Part shown: positions 52,403 to 61,301 of the stretch, in pieces | How the letters are laid out: each line of letters begins with the position of its first letter | How positions within the stretch are numbered: the first letter of the stretch is position 1 | NCBI GenBank assembly: GCA_900316265.1 | Contig: ONCH01000004.1 | Span: 1 to 64,000 of the forward strand | Reading direction: 5' to 3' | Length of the DNA stretch: 64,000 bases | Origin: an uncultured Prevotellaceae bacterium | Lineage (GTDB): Bacteria > Bacteroidota > Bacteroidia > Bacteroidales > Bacteroidaceae | Made by a program: the position numbers and the translations under genes | The notes under the pieces: model-generated | What the model was told of the DNA's origin: nothing | The model's input: only the letters and a program-made list of their open reading frames with translations | The model's database searches: none

Positions 52403-53270
52403 CCTTTCCTGGTACTTGATATTTCTTCCTTTCAAGATACAACTTCACAAGCGTACCCTTAGGAGTATGCTTGAGATTGTATTTCCGATGCTGGCGCAAC
52501 AGTCCGTCAAGAGAACCCAGCAGGTTGTCGCGGTCTGCATGGTCTTTCAGTAACTCGGCCACCGCAACACGATATTGGTTAGCAGCCACAATCTTCTGGA
52601 TATTGTTCTTATTGTCCTGCGAAGAGATGTTGTCACCGCTGAGTCTGAAATGCACCAGTATATTTGATACTGATGCTATGCCACTGTCCTTAGCAACACG
52701 AAAGACGGAAAGGTAGTCTGCATACCATGCCAATGGCAACATAGCATATCCTCCAACAGCATCAAGAGCCTTCTTTCTGAACATCCACTCCGAAATGGTT
52801 TGGCTACGGTAATTACGACAAACATGCCAGAGATAGTCGTCCCACGACTCCCACTCAGGAGCACTGGCATAACGGTTAATCTCCTTGCCGTCTGCATTGA
52901 TGAAGTTTGCCCTTGCACGGAATACATTGGTTTCCGGATGCCGCTCAGCTAATGTCAGCATCTGTTCCAAGAAATACTTGTCGTAGAGGTCATCGTCACA
53001 TAATAGCGCGAAATATTCTCCTTTAGCATACGAGAGACATTTGTTCCAATTCTGGGCAGGATTTTTTCCTCCCAGATTGGTCTCATTAGTAAAATACCTG
53101 ATGCGCTTGTCGTTGAAGTGTTCCACCACGCTGTCAATATCCTCTGGTGACTTGTCGTTGACAATAATCAACTCGAAATCCTGAATGCTCTGGTTAAGCA
53201 CCGATTGTATGGCGTCAGCCAGGAACTTCTTCTTATAGGCGGGAATAGCTATGCTTACTAATGGTGTCAT
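52380..53270 (-). CDS. Glycosyltransferase family 2
   Basis: 296 residues. GT-A motifs: VSIAIPAYKKKFLADAIQSVLNQSIQDFELIIVNDKSPED, the DxD-like AYAKGEYFALLCDDDLYDKYF, and ISEWMFRKKALDAVGGYAMLPLAWYADYLSVF. Soluble, no membrane helices. The last 50 residues are basic. Minus-strand gene; probably cotranscribed with the two following upstream glycosyltransferases (53304 and 54284). Acceptor and sugar unknown; part of an LPS or capsule assembly set. Confidence 0.9.
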   Translation of the reverse strand: MTPLVSIAIPAYKKKFLADAIQSVLNQSIQDFELIIVNDKSPEDIDSVVEHFNDKRIRYFTNETNLGGKNPAQNWNKCLSYAKGEYFALLCDDDLYDKYFLEQMLTLAERHPETNVFRARANFINADGKEINRYASAPEWESWDDYLWHVCRNYRSQTISEWMFRKKALDAVGGYAMLPLAWYADYLSVFRVAKDSGIASVSNILVHFRLSGDNISSQDNKNNIQKIVAANQYRVAVAELLKDHADRDNLLGSLDGLLRQHRKYNLKHTPKGTLVKLYLERKKYQVPGKAILKALL

Positions 53271-53303
53271 ATATTCGTCAATAATAATATGAGGTTAGAT
53301 ACT

Positions 53304-54269
53304 TCATGAAGAGAAATTGCTAAGGAAAGCGATATTCCAGCGGTGACGCAAGAAACCAAAGAGGTTCTTTCCTAATTCGTAGCAAATGATATCAAATGTA
53401 TTGCCACTACATAAAGCAGGATAATCGTTGCGTAATTGTTGGCGCTCCTCTTCCGTCATATCTGCCCTGCGCAAACGTTTGGAAAGACGCCCTTTCAGAC
53501 AGCGCTGTTCAAGGGTGGTAAGTTTACATAACGAGGCAATATATCTGATAGTTTTCATCTCGTCGTTCCAAACATGGAAGACATCTTTCTTGGAATCTTC
53601 TGTCACTTTGCGCTGGTGCTGGCGGAAACGGCTCAGCATATCGTAAACCTCAATGACGCGACCAGCTGCACAGACACTCGCCCAGAAATGCCAGTCACCA
53701 CAGTAGCGGAACTGCTTATAGTCGGGATTGGCCCTGTCATAGACGTCGCGACGGAATACCGCCATACTGGCATTGTAAATATAATTGAAGATGAGCAGAT
53801 GGCGCAGGAAGGTGCAACTGTCATCAATGGTTATCTGTCCTGGCTGTGCAGGGTTCTTGGTGTTCTGTTCCGATAACAGTGCTCCATCGGCATCAATTAG
53901 TCGTGAATGACAGAACGCTACGCTGGCGTCAGGGTGCTGTTCCAACTGTCCGATCAGTGTCTCTAGCAGTTGCGGCTCAGCAACATCGTCACTCTCCGCA
54001 ATCCAGATGTATCTTCCTTTGGCCATACTGATGCCGCGTTCCCACTGGATGAATGTATTGCGAGTGTTTTGCTCGTTGATAAGGATATGCGATACATGCG
54101 GATTGCTGCGATATTGTTCAATAACCTCTACACTGTTGTCAGGCGAGCAGTCGTCGAGGATGATGACCTCAAAGTCCTGATAGGTCTGGTTCAACACACT
54201 GTCTATGCGCTCCTTCAGATAGGGTGCATGATTGTAGTTGGGGATGATGACGCTTACAGTGGGAGACAT
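53304..54269 (-). CDS. Glycosyltransferase family 2
   Basis: 321 residues. TVSVIIPNYNHAPYLKERIDSVLNQTYQDFEVIILDDCSPDNS, MAKGRYIWIAESDDVAEPQLLETLIGQLEQHPDASVAFCHSRLID and FRYCGDWHFWASVCAAGRVIEVYDMLSRFRQHQRKVTED follow the GT2 pattern with the catalytic ED near WHFWA. It lies between the GT2 gene at 52380 and the GT4 gene at 54284 (14-base gap), all on the minus strand, forming one likely operon. Sugar specificity not predictable. Confidence 0.9.
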   Translation of the reverse strand: MSPTVSVIIPNYNHAPYLKERIDSVLNQTYQDFEVIILDDCSPDNSVEVIEQYRSNPHVSHILINEQNTRNTFIQWERGISMAKGRYIWIAESDDVAEPQLLETLIGQLEQHPDASVAFCHSRLIDADGALLSEQNTKNPAQPGQITIDDSCTFLRHLLIFNYIYNASMAVFRRDVYDRANPDYKQFRYCGDWHFWASVCAAGRVIEVYDMLSRFRQHQRKVTEDSKKDVFHVWNDEMKTIRYIASLCKLTTLEQRCLKGRLSKRLRRADMTEEERQQLRNDYPALCSGNTFDIICYELGKNLFGFLRHRWNIAFLSNFSS

Positions 54270-54283
54270 ATAAATAAAGATTA

Positions 54284-55453
54284 TTAGGAGTGTATCACTT
54301 CGTCAAACAGTTTACCAGCATGGTTGAAGAGGAACTGCTGCTTATATTCTTTGGCATGTGCGAGGATGGCGGCCTGTAGACTTTCGTCAGTAAGTATGCG
54401 GTGTAACGCCTCTGCCAATGCTTCAGCATTGCCGACTGGTGTTAACAGACCAGCTTGCCCGTTGTCTAGAATCTCACGAGGACCTGTGGGACAGTCGGTT
54501 GCAACGATGAGTTTACCCATAATGAGCGACTCAATCATGACGGTGGGAAGACCTTCAAACTTGGCACTGTGGGCAATGGCCTTGGCATGGGCAATCCACG
54601 GATAAGGGTTGCTGCTGAAGCCAAGGAATACCACATGTTCGCTAATGCCTAAGTCCTGAGCTAACTGGCGCAGCTGCTGCTCATCACGTCCCTTACCCAG
54701 TAGGTAAAGCTTCTCCGTATGGTGGTATTGTTCATGCAGCACTTTATAGGCACGGATGAGTGTGGTGAGATCTTTCTGTGACTCCTCCAGTCGTTCGACG
54801 GCAAGGATATAACTGCCATTGAGGCGAGGGTCGCCAACAGATTCACAGGCACGTCGCTGCAACAGCTGTTCGTCTTTGGCATTATAGATAAGACGCCATC
54901 TGCCTTCCAACCAAGGGAACAGCTCCTTGCCTTCGTCAAGCATGGCTTGTGAGATAGTGACAATGCGATCGTAGTAGCGCAGGTGGTTGCCAATGCGCTT
55001 CGTGCGTCGTGCATTCTGCTCTATGAGTTGCTTGAAGCTGAAGTGGAACCACGCCACTTTCCTGGTCTTAACATCTTTCAAATAGGCATAGTGGCAACAA
55101 TCAAAGTCGATAACAACATCGTGCTGCTTTGCTAATTGATGTAACTTATTGCCTATCATGTAGCGACGGATTGGTGAGAGAACAGCCTCATCGTACATCT
55201 TTATATAAAAAGGTAGCCGCTGGGTAATCTTCTGCTGTCGCCAGCGAGTTAAGGCTGGCTGATCAACCAGATACACAACATCCACCTGATCGGGAATCTG
55301 TTTCCGGAAGACCTCCAGCTCACCCATGTGGATACTGATGGCCAGCGTGATGCGATAGTCGCTACGTTGCGCCAGAAAGCGCAGGTAGTCAAGCAGCACC
55401 GCATCGATACCACCGTCGAGGAATCGGCTCAAAAGAAACAGTATTCGCGTCAT
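54284..55453 (-). CDS. Glycosyltransferase family 4
   Basis: 389 residues. GT-B fold: RILFLLSRFLDGGIDAVLLDYL, ILAVERLEESQKDLTTLIRAYKVL, KLYLLGKGRDEQQLRQLAQDLGISEHVVFLGF, and the donor motif AIAHSAKFEGLPTVMIESLIMGKLIVATDCPTGPREIL with the Glu pair typical for retaining enzymes. It is the first gene of the minus-strand set, with the promoter TATCTTTGCA at 55471-55480. Likely builds LPS core or O-antigen. Divergent from the acyltransferase, sharing a symmetric promoter region. Confidence 0.9.
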   Translation of the reverse strand: MTRILFLLSRFLDGGIDAVLLDYLRFLAQRSDYRITLAISIHMGELEVFRKQIPDQVDVVYLVDQPALTRWRQQKITQRLPFYIKMYDEAVLSPIRRYMIGNKLHQLAKQHDVVIDFDCCHYAYLKDVKTRKVAWFHFSFKQLIEQNARRTKRIGNHLRYYDRIVTISQAMLDEGKELFPWLEGRWRLIYNAKDEQLLQRRACESVGDPRLNGSYILAVERLEESQKDLTTLIRAYKVLHEQYHHTEKLYLLGKGRDEQQLRQLAQDLGISEHVVFLGFSSNPYPWIAHAKAIAHSAKFEGLPTVMIESLIMGKLIVATDCPTGPREILDNGQAGLLTPVGNAEALAEALHRILTDESLQAAILAHAKEYKQQFLFNHAGKLFDEVIHS

Positions 55454-55470
55454 GTTTTTCCAGTTTTGTG

Positions 55471-55480
55471 TGCAAAGATA
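55471..55480 (-). promoter_or_regulatory. -7 promoter element of the GT operon (minus)
   Basis: TATCTTTGCA on the minus strand, 17 bases before the GT4 start at 55453. Confidence 0.75.
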
Positions 55481-55485
55481 CTAAA

Positions 55486-55507
55486 TTTCTTTGAAGTTTC
55501 AAAGAAA
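55486..55507. promoter_or_regulatory. Perfect inverted repeat carrying the two -33 elements
   Basis: TTTCTTTGAA-GT-TTCAAAGAAA, 10-base arms. It supplies a TTTG -33 element to each promoter and lies exactly midway (centres 21 bases from each -7 element). It may simply be overlapping promoters, or an operator. Confidence 0.55.
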
Positions 55508-55512
55508 ATATG

Positions 55513-55522
55513 TATCTTTGCA
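55513..55522 (+). promoter_or_regulatory. -7 promoter element of the acyltransferase gene
   Basis: TATCTTTGCA, 8 bases before ATG 55531. It lies inside the open frame that begins at 55510, so the later ATG is the start. Confidence 0.75.
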
Positions 55523-55530
55523 TCGACGAT

Positions 55531-56523
55531 ATGAAAAGAAGGCTGAATAAACTGTTAGCATACTGCTGCTTCGCCCTGCTTTGGGTGACGTCTATATTCC
55601 CTATGTGGGTACATTATCTGTTCTCAGATATGATGTACCTTATACTATATCGTATCGCTGGCTATCGCACAAAGATTGTTCGCAAAAATATCAGCACAGC
55701 CTTCCCTGAGAAAAGTGAACAGGAGATAAAAAAGATAGAACGCGAGTTCTACCATTGGTTCTGTGACTATCTGGTGGAAACCATCAAAATGATGACTATC
55801 AGCGAGAAGGAGATGCGTCGTCGCATGGTGTTCAAGGGCACAGAGGCTATTGAGAAGCTGTGGAACGAGGGCGTATCATGTGGCATCATGCTGGGACATT
55901 ACTGCAACTGGGAGTGGATTAGCACACTGCCGTTGGCCGTCTCTTCTAAGGGTGTCTGTGCAGAACTGTATCACCCCATAGAAAATCCTGATTTCGACCG
56001 TCTATTCCTCTATATTCGTCAGCGTTTTGGTAGCGTTTGTATCCCTATGGAAGAGACGCTACGCCATATCGTCAAGTACCAGCGTGAGGGTAAACCATTG
56101 GTGGTTGGATATATTGCCGACCAGAAGCCCAACTGGCGTAACATCCATCTGTGGGTACCGTTCCTCAACCATCTGACACCAGTGTTTACTGGTTCGGAGC
56201 GTATTATCAAGCGCACCAAGCAGGCATTCTTCTATGGTGATGTGCGTCGTGTGAAGCGCGGTTACTACGAGTGCGAGTTCAAATTGATAGAACGCCACTC
56301 AGAGAATATCCCCGACTACGAGCTGACAGAGCGCTATATGCAAGAGTTAGAAAAGACCATTCGCCGCGATCCTGCCCTGTGGTTGTGGAGCCACGACCGT
56401 TGGTCGCGTACCAAAGAGGAGTTTGACATTCGCTGGTATGTCAAGGACGGCAAGGTGTACGAGAAGGTTACAGAAGAAGAATATGCCAAGATGATGGGCT
56501 GGCGAAGCTATTGGCATCATTAA
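55531..56523 (+). CDS. LpxL/HtrB-type lysophospholipid (lipid A) acyltransferase
   Basis: 330 residues from ATG 55531 (the upstream in-frame start holds the promoter). One N-terminal helix (LLAYCCFALLWVTSIFPMWVHYLF), RIAGYRTKIVRKNISTAFPE, and the catalytic H-x4-E in IMLGHYCNWEWISTLPLA. YIADQKPNWRNIHLWVPFLN and GSERIIKRTKQAFFYGDVRR follow the LpxL family. It transfers a fatty acid to lipid A; Bacteroidota have one such gene giving penta-acyl lipid A. Precedes the GT2 gene at 56537 by 13 bases, so it probably shares its transcript. Confidence 0.92.
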   Translation: MKRRLNKLLAYCCFALLWVTSIFPMWVHYLFSDMMYLILYRIAGYRTKIVRKNISTAFPEKSEQEIKKIEREFYHWFCDYLVETIKMMTISEKEMRRRMVFKGTEAIEKLWNEGVSCGIMLGHYCNWEWISTLPLAVSSKGVCAELYHPIENPDFDRLFLYIRQRFGSVCIPMEETLRHIVKYQREGKPLVVGYIADQKPNWRNIHLWVPFLNHLTPVFTGSERIIKRTKQAFFYGDVRRVKRGYYECEFKLIERHSENIPDYELTERYMQELEKTIRRDPALWLWSHDRWSRTKEEFDIRWYVKDGKVYEKVTEEEYAKMMGWRSYWHH

Positions 56524-56536
56524 TGATGTAAGAATC

Positions 56537-57307
56537 ATGGAGAACAAGATATCGGTTGTTATCAACACCTATAATGCTGAGCTGCATTTGGCGCGTGTAT
56601 TGGAGGCTGTCAAAGACTTTGACGAGATTCTCATCTGTGACATGGAAAGCACTGACAGTACACTGGAGATTGCCAAGAAATATGGTTGCAAGGTAGTAAC
56701 CTTCGAGCGCAAGAAGTATAACATCGTAGAGCCTGCCCGCGAATATGCCATTCACGAGGCTAAGTATCCTTGGGTGTTGGTGGTTGACGCCGACGAAATA
56801 GTTACTCCTGCGTTAAGCGAGTATTTGTATCAGCGCATCAGTAGCAGTGATTGTCCAGAAGGATTGGCAATTCCTCGCAAGAACTACTTTATGGGGTGTT
56901 TTATGCGTAGTCACTATCCAGACTATATTCTCCGTTTCTTCCGTCAGGACAAGACACACTGGCCCCCAATCATCCATTGTGCGCCAGAGATTGACGGACG
57001 TGTGGAGCGCATTGCCAAAAGTAGAAAGGAGTTGGCCTTCGAACATTTGGCTAACGATTCGGTCAGTGATATTCTGCGTAAGCACGATACTTATTCAACC
57101 AATGAGGTGCCTCGTCGTCGCCAGAAGAGTTGGGGCGTTGGTGCTATGCTATTCCGACCATTGTTCCGCTTCGTCAAGTCCTATATTATAAAAGGTGGCT
57201 TCCTGGATGGTAAGGCCGGTCTTATACAGGCTTTGCTCGATGCCCATTACCAGTTTGCAGTCGTTGCGAAACTGATAGAAGAAAGACAGAAGAAGTCAGA
57301 TGTATGA
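56537..57307 (+). CDS. Glycosyltransferase family 2, WaaE/KdtX-like (LPS core)
   Basis: 256 residues. ISVVINTYNAELHLARVLEAVKDFDEILICDMESTDSTLEIAKKY and PWVLVVDADEIVTPALSEYLY (DxD-type) match the GT2 branch of WaaE/KdtX that adds glucose to the inner core. Further: IPRKNYFMGCFMRSHYPDYILRFFRQDKTHWPP and NEVPRRRQKSWGVGAMLFRPLFRFVKSYIIKGGFLDGKAGL, where the last part is a membrane-associated segment. Follows the acyltransferase gene closely and precedes a GT87 gene by 17 bases. Confidence 0.92.
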   Translation: MENKISVVINTYNAELHLARVLEAVKDFDEILICDMESTDSTLEIAKKYGCKVVTFERKKYNIVEPAREYAIHEAKYPWVLVVDADEIVTPALSEYLYQRISSSDCPEGLAIPRKNYFMGCFMRSHYPDYILRFFRQDKTHWPPIIHCAPEIDGRVERIAKSRKELAFEHLANDSVSDILRKHDTYSTNEVPRRRQKSWGVGAMLFRPLFRFVKSYIIKGGFLDGKAGLIQALLDAHYQFAVVAKLIEERQKKSDV

Positions 57308-57324
57308 TGTAAGAAGTAAAAGGT

Positions 57325-58503
57325 ATGAATTATATATCGAATTGTAAAACGTTTTTTACCAAGCCTTTCTTCCGTGACTTCCGCACGTTGGCTGGTCTTT
57401 GGCTGCTGTTAGGTGTTCTGGCTGCTATTATGAAGCAGCACTCACACAACAACTTTCTGGTATTCCGTGGCTCGTTCTGGCATGCCTGGCAAGGACTTCC
57501 ATTGTATGCTGAGTATCCCCAGGAACATTGGGATATCAACCATTATGGTCCATTATTCTCATTGATAATAGCACCTTTCGCCGTGGTACCTGAATGGTTA
57601 GGGCTTACCATGTGGTGCATCGCTCTGTCGCTATTCCTTTATGTAGCGATACGTCGCTCGTTACTGACAAGCGGCCAGCAACTCTTCGTACTTTGGTTCT
57701 GTGCCCATGAACTGTTGACGGCACTGTATATGCAACAGTTCAACATCGCCATAGCAGCCATTATCATCCTAGCATTCTTCCTGATAGAAAAGGAACGGGA
57801 TGCGACAGCTGCATTCTTCATTGTCCTCGGCACGTTGACAAAAATATATGGTATTGTAGGATTGGCGTTTTTCTTTTTCTCGAAACACAAGATGCGCTTT
57901 ATTGCCTCATTAATCGGATGGAGTGTAATTATGTTTGTTGCACCGATGGTATTAAGCAGTCCAGAGTATGTGGTGGGACAGTATCAGGCATGGTTCGTTG
58001 ACCTTGTATCGAAGAATAGTGAGAATGCTGAGGCACTGATGCAGAATATCTCATTGCTAGGCATGACTCATCGAGTGACAGGTCTGGAATTTAGTGATCT
58101 GTGGCTTATCCTACCAGGCATCGTGATGTTTGGCATTCCTTATCTTCGCATTTCGCAATACAAGCACATGGCATTCCGCCAGACACTGCTGGCCTCAGTA
58201 CTCATGTTTACCGTTCTGTTCTCGACAGGTAGTGAGTCGAGTGGCTATATCATTGCATTAATCGGAGTGGTAATATGGTACACAGCAGCACCATGGAAAC
58301 GTTCCAAGTGGGACATTGCGCTATTGGTCTTTGTCTTTGTTCTGACCAGTCTGTCGCCCAGCGACCTGTTCCCTGCCTACCTGCGTAAGGAATGGGTACA
58401 ACCGTATGCGCTGAAGGCACTGCCCGTAACAATTGTGTGGTTTAAGTTGTGTTACGAAATGTACACCCAGGACTATTGTAAAAAGCTAAAATTCCAAAGT
58501 TAA
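57325..58503 (+). CDS. GT87-like polyprenyl-sugar-dependent membrane glycosyltransferase (copy 1)
   Basis: 392 residues, about 10 membrane helices. DUF2029/GT87 features: WLLLGVLAAIMKQ, AWQGLPLYAEYPQEHWDINHYGPLFSLIIAPFA with the conserved acidic/His region in the first periplasmic loop, then helices ending VQPYALKALPVTIVWFKLCYEMYT. Members use polyprenol-linked mannose or arabinose at the outer face. It is clearly paralogous to the gene at 61271-62491, with near-identical tail. Its stop overlaps the convergent eptA-type gene: TTAA at 58500-58503 serves as both stops. Confidence 0.85.
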   Translation: MNYISNCKTFFTKPFFRDFRTLAGLWLLLGVLAAIMKQHSHNNFLVFRGSFWHAWQGLPLYAEYPQEHWDINHYGPLFSLIIAPFAVVPEWLGLTMWCIALSLFLYVAIRRSLLTSGQQLFVLWFCAHELLTALYMQQFNIAIAAIIILAFFLIEKERDATAAFFIVLGTLTKIYGIVGLAFFFFSKHKMRFIASLIGWSVIMFVAPMVLSSPEYVVGQYQAWFVDLVSKNSENAEALMQNISLLGMTHRVTGLEFSDLWLILPGIVMFGIPYLRISQYKHMAFRQTLLASVLMFTVLFSTGSESSGYIIALIGVVIWYTAAPWKRSKWDIALLVFVFVLTSLSPSDLFPAYLRKEWVQPYALKALPVTIVWFKLCYEMYTQDYCKKLKFQS

Positions 58504-60257
58504 TAGTTATAATCATCATTTAGTAGGCGTGGTGGACAGTGGTAGCTGTCGCTAAGCACGTCACGGTCGGCACGATAATATGGCGTGTGCAGTCCTGCTA
58601 AGTGAAACAGTAGGTTATATGTATTGTCAATCATCAGTGGACGATTGGTGCTTTGCCGTAGTCGACGAACAATGTCAAGATTCTCTTGCTTATATTTCTC
58701 TGAACACCACACAATAAAAGGTATGCAATACTGGTAACGGGCACCTTGACGTGCATCGCTGCCAAAGGAGAAGTCATCGCGCCCGGAGCGTGGACGATAA
58801 TCGAAGACTTCTTCACCATGATCGGACAGATAGAGCATGACAGTACTCTCGTCAGCATAGAGCTGCGTAATTGCACGAATGACAGCATCGTTATATAGCG
58901 TTGCATTATCGTAATGGGCTATATCTTTACGCATCTCATCATCCAGCCAAGGTTCTTTACGGAATGTTATGCTGTCGGCAGTAAAGCGACGATAGGTATC
59001 CCATGGATAGCGGGCGGCAAAGTCCACGTGCTGTCCCATGAGGTGAAAGACAAGGAAGCGTGATACTGAAGCATCCCCCTCTATCGTCTCTCGGTAGGCA
59101 TCAATCAATTCTCCATCCATGTCGTATGTCTCATCATTTATATCGTCATAGCAGGCTTCCGCCATCTCAGAACTGTATAGATAGGTAGCCAGCGAGAAAT
59201 CAAACAACTCCGTCAGCAATTGGTTGCCAGTAGACTTCTGGTTGTCATACATGGTGACATAGAAGCCGTTCTTCTTGAAAACAGCGGTTAACGGTGGTTT
59301 TGACGCCCAGTGTTCGCCATCCCCCATAGAGTTACAACTAATGAGGTTGCGGATAACTTTGGTGGTTTGGTTATATGGACTGACTGCATCAGCGAAAGCA
59401 AAAAGGCGACCTGCTTCTTGTTCAGCATCCATAAATGGTGTAGTCTGTAGTGGGTAGCCATAAAGCGATGCATGCTCCTTGATATATGATTCGCCAATAA
59501 CAAAAATGACATTGATGGGTTTGGGATTATCAGCTTTTGACTTGGAGATGACCTTGATACGGTGTACCTGTTCAATAGCACGCTGCATTTCACGGCTGGA
59601 TAGGTGGGTATCGTAAACGGCAACTATCAACTGAGTGACGACATCATTGGGGTTACGCCTATGACTGCGCCATTCGTCGACATCATTCATCTCATCACAA
59701 CTGAACAGTTCAGTATAACTGATGGCACTGAACACAAGTCCACTAACGAGCAATAGTGCTGCCAGTCCCTTGAACCATATACTTTTAATCTTCAGCCATG
59801 AACATTGAATCCTTAACCGTGAAACATGCAGCATTTCCAGTGCAATGTTTGCCAACATCAGTAAGACTATGCATGCCAACGTGGTACCAAAAGCTGGCTG
59901 ACGGAACAGCGTAGACAGGAATTCACCACTCTCCTGACTGTTGGTCTCTATGAGCAATGTCAGGATGGTGGGTGACAGGTACATACCAAAATGCCATTCC
60001 AACACCAACTCTGTAATAAATAAGGTGTAGATGACCGCATAACTCAGCCACTTGACAATACGCCAATGCAACAGTTCAACGACAGCAGCAGCCAGCCATG
60101 CTTGGAAGAAGATAATCATCCAGCGGGGGACAGGATTCTGTAACACTGACTCCCAACCGACGAGCACGATATATGCCACCATAAACGGCCACTGGTTGAC
60201 GATAGGCTGTACCCAGTGGTCACGTATCCATGTTATCATCGGTATGTCTTTTTTCAT
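58500..60257 (-). CDS. EptA-type phosphoethanolamine transferase (lipid A/LPS)
   Basis: 585 residues. Five N-terminal helices (PFMVAYIVLVGWESVLQNPV, FQAWLAAAVVELLHWRIV, YAVIYTLFITELVLEWHF, ACIVLLMLANIALEML, GLAALLLVSGLVFSAISYTEL), then a periplasmic sulfatase-fold: PINVIFVIGESYIKEHASLYGYPLQTTPFM, the Thr nucleophile in SPYNQTTKVIRNLISC, VFHLMGQHVDFAARYP and MLYLSDHGEEVFDYRPRSG. It moves phosphoethanolamine to lipid A or core and in other bacteria raises resistance to cationic peptides. Own promoter TAATTTTGCA at 60266-60275. Confidence 0.9.
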   Translation of the reverse strand: MKKDIPMITWIRDHWVQPIVNQWPFMVAYIVLVGWESVLQNPVPRWMIIFFQAWLAAAVVELLHWRIVKWLSYAVIYTLFITELVLEWHFGMYLSPTILTLLIETNSQESGEFLSTLFRQPAFGTTLACIVLLMLANIALEMLHVSRLRIQCSWLKIKSIWFKGLAALLLVSGLVFSAISYTELFSCDEMNDVDEWRSHRRNPNDVVTQLIVAVYDTHLSSREMQRAIEQVHRIKVISKSKADNPKPINVIFVIGESYIKEHASLYGYPLQTTPFMDAEQEAGRLFAFADAVSPYNQTTKVIRNLISCNSMGDGEHWASKPPLTAVFKKNGFYVTMYDNQKSTGNQLLTELFDFSLATYLYSSEMAEACYDDINDETYDMDGELIDAYRETIEGDASVSRFLVFHLMGQHVDFAARYPWDTYRRFTADSITFRKEPWLDDEMRKDIAHYDNATLYNDAVIRAITQLYADESTVMLYLSDHGEEVFDYRPRSGRDDFSFGSDARQGARYQYCIPFIVWCSEKYKQENLDIVRRLRQSTNRPLMIDNTYNLLFHLAGLHTPYYRADRDVLSDSYHCPPRLLNDDYNY

Positions 60258-60265
60258 AAGCTGCC

Positions 60266-60275
60266 TGCAAAATTA
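60266..60275 (-). promoter_or_regulatory. -7 promoter element of the eptA-type gene
   Basis: TAATTTTGCA on the minus strand, 8 bases before the start codon at 60257. Confidence 0.6.
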
Positions 60276-60338
60276 CCTTTTTTTTCTATCTTTCTATTAT
60301 ATTTTCTGTAAAAAGTGCCACAATACAAAGAAAATCGC

Positions 60339-60348
60339 TACCTTTGCA
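60339..60348 (+). promoter_or_regulatory. -7 promoter element of the GT2 gene at 60372
   Basis: TACCTTTGCA, only 2 bases before the first ATG at 60351, which makes the later ATG at 60372 the better start. Confidence 0.7.
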
Positions 60349-60371
60349 ACATGATAGAGGGCAAAACAGCT

Positions 60372-61301
60372 ATGAAGAAAGTTACAGTACTCATTCCCTG
60401 CTACAATGAAGAGGCATCACTACCCGCATTGTATGAAGCATTGAAAGACCTGATGGATGGTCAGCCGGATTATTCGTGGGAAGTGTTGATGGTCAACGAC
60501 GGTAGCCGCGACAACACCATCAACGAGATTAAACGTCTCCGTCAGGCTGACGAACGTATCTGTTACGTCGACTTATCGCGAAACTTCGGCAAGGAAAATG
60601 CTATGCTTGCAGGATTTGACTATGCCACAGGTGATTGTATGGTCATCATGGATGCTGACCTGCAACATCCGCCCCATGTCATTCCAGAGATGTTGAAACT
60701 ATGGGAAGAGGGATACGAGGACGTGTATGCCAAACGCATCACGCGTGGCAAGGAGAGTTGGCTACGCAAGCGTCTGTCGCTGTTTTACTACCATTTGTTA
60801 CAGAAGACCACACGCGTGGAAATATTGGAGAACGTAGGTGATTTTCGTCTGTTAGACCGTAAGTGTATTGATGCACTGAAACAGTTACGTGAAACCCAGC
60901 GTTACACCAAGGGTATGTACTGTTGGGTGGGCTTCAAGAAGCACGAAGTACTCTTTGAACAGGGCGACCGCGTAGCTGGAGAGTCGTCATTTAACATGTC
61001 CAGACTCTTTGGCCTTGCTATGGATGGCATTACGTCATTCACCACTGCCCCACTCCGCATCGCAACGGTCTTAGGTCTTGTGGTCTCTCTCGTAGCCTTC
61101 AGCTTTATGTGCTACGTACTGATTACCACACTCATCTGGGGAGATCCCGTGCAGGGCTATCCTACGCTGATGACAGTCGTACTATTCTTAGGAGGCGTAC
61201 AACTGTTATCGTTGGGTATTATCGGTGAGTATCTGGGACGTATCTTCCATGAAACGAAGAACCGTCCTGTCTATATTGCCCGCGAAACGGCAGGAGTATA
61301 A
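60372..61301 (+). CDS. Polyprenyl-phosphate glycosyltransferase (GT2, DPM1/GtrB-like)
   Basis: 309 residues from ATG 60372; a start at 60351 would lie on the promoter. KKVTVLIPCYNEEASLPALYEAL, CYVDLSRNFGKENAMLAGFDYATGDCMVIMDADLQHPPHVIPEML (DxD), ENVGDFRLLDRKCIDALKQL, then two C-terminal helices (IATVLGLVVSLVAFSFMCYVLIT, LMTVVLFLGGVQLLSLGIIGEYLGRIF). Such enzymes load a sugar on undecaprenyl phosphate, which GT87-like enzymes then use. The neighbour at 61271-62491 is such a GT87 enzyme, so these two may act together. The last 31 bases overlap that convergent gene. Confidence 0.92.
   Translation: MKKVTVLIPCYNEEASLPALYEALKDLMDGQPDYSWEVLMVNDGSRDNTINEIKRLRQADERICYVDLSRNFGKENAMLAGFDYATGDCMVIMDADLQHPPHVIPEMLKLWEEGYEDVYAKRITRGKESWLRKRLSLFYYHLLQKTTRVEILENVGDFRLLDRKCIDALKQLRETQRYTKGMYCWVGFKKHEVLFEQGDRVAGESSFNMSRLFGLAMDGITSFTTAPLRIATVLGLVVSLVAFSFMCYVLITTLIWGDPVQGYPTLMTVVLFLGGVQLLSLGIIGEYLGRIFHETKNRPVYIARETAGV

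Noticed and set aside
59275..59457. Small plus-strand frames within the eptA-type gene
   Set aside because: Antisense to a well supported sulfatase-fold enzyme.
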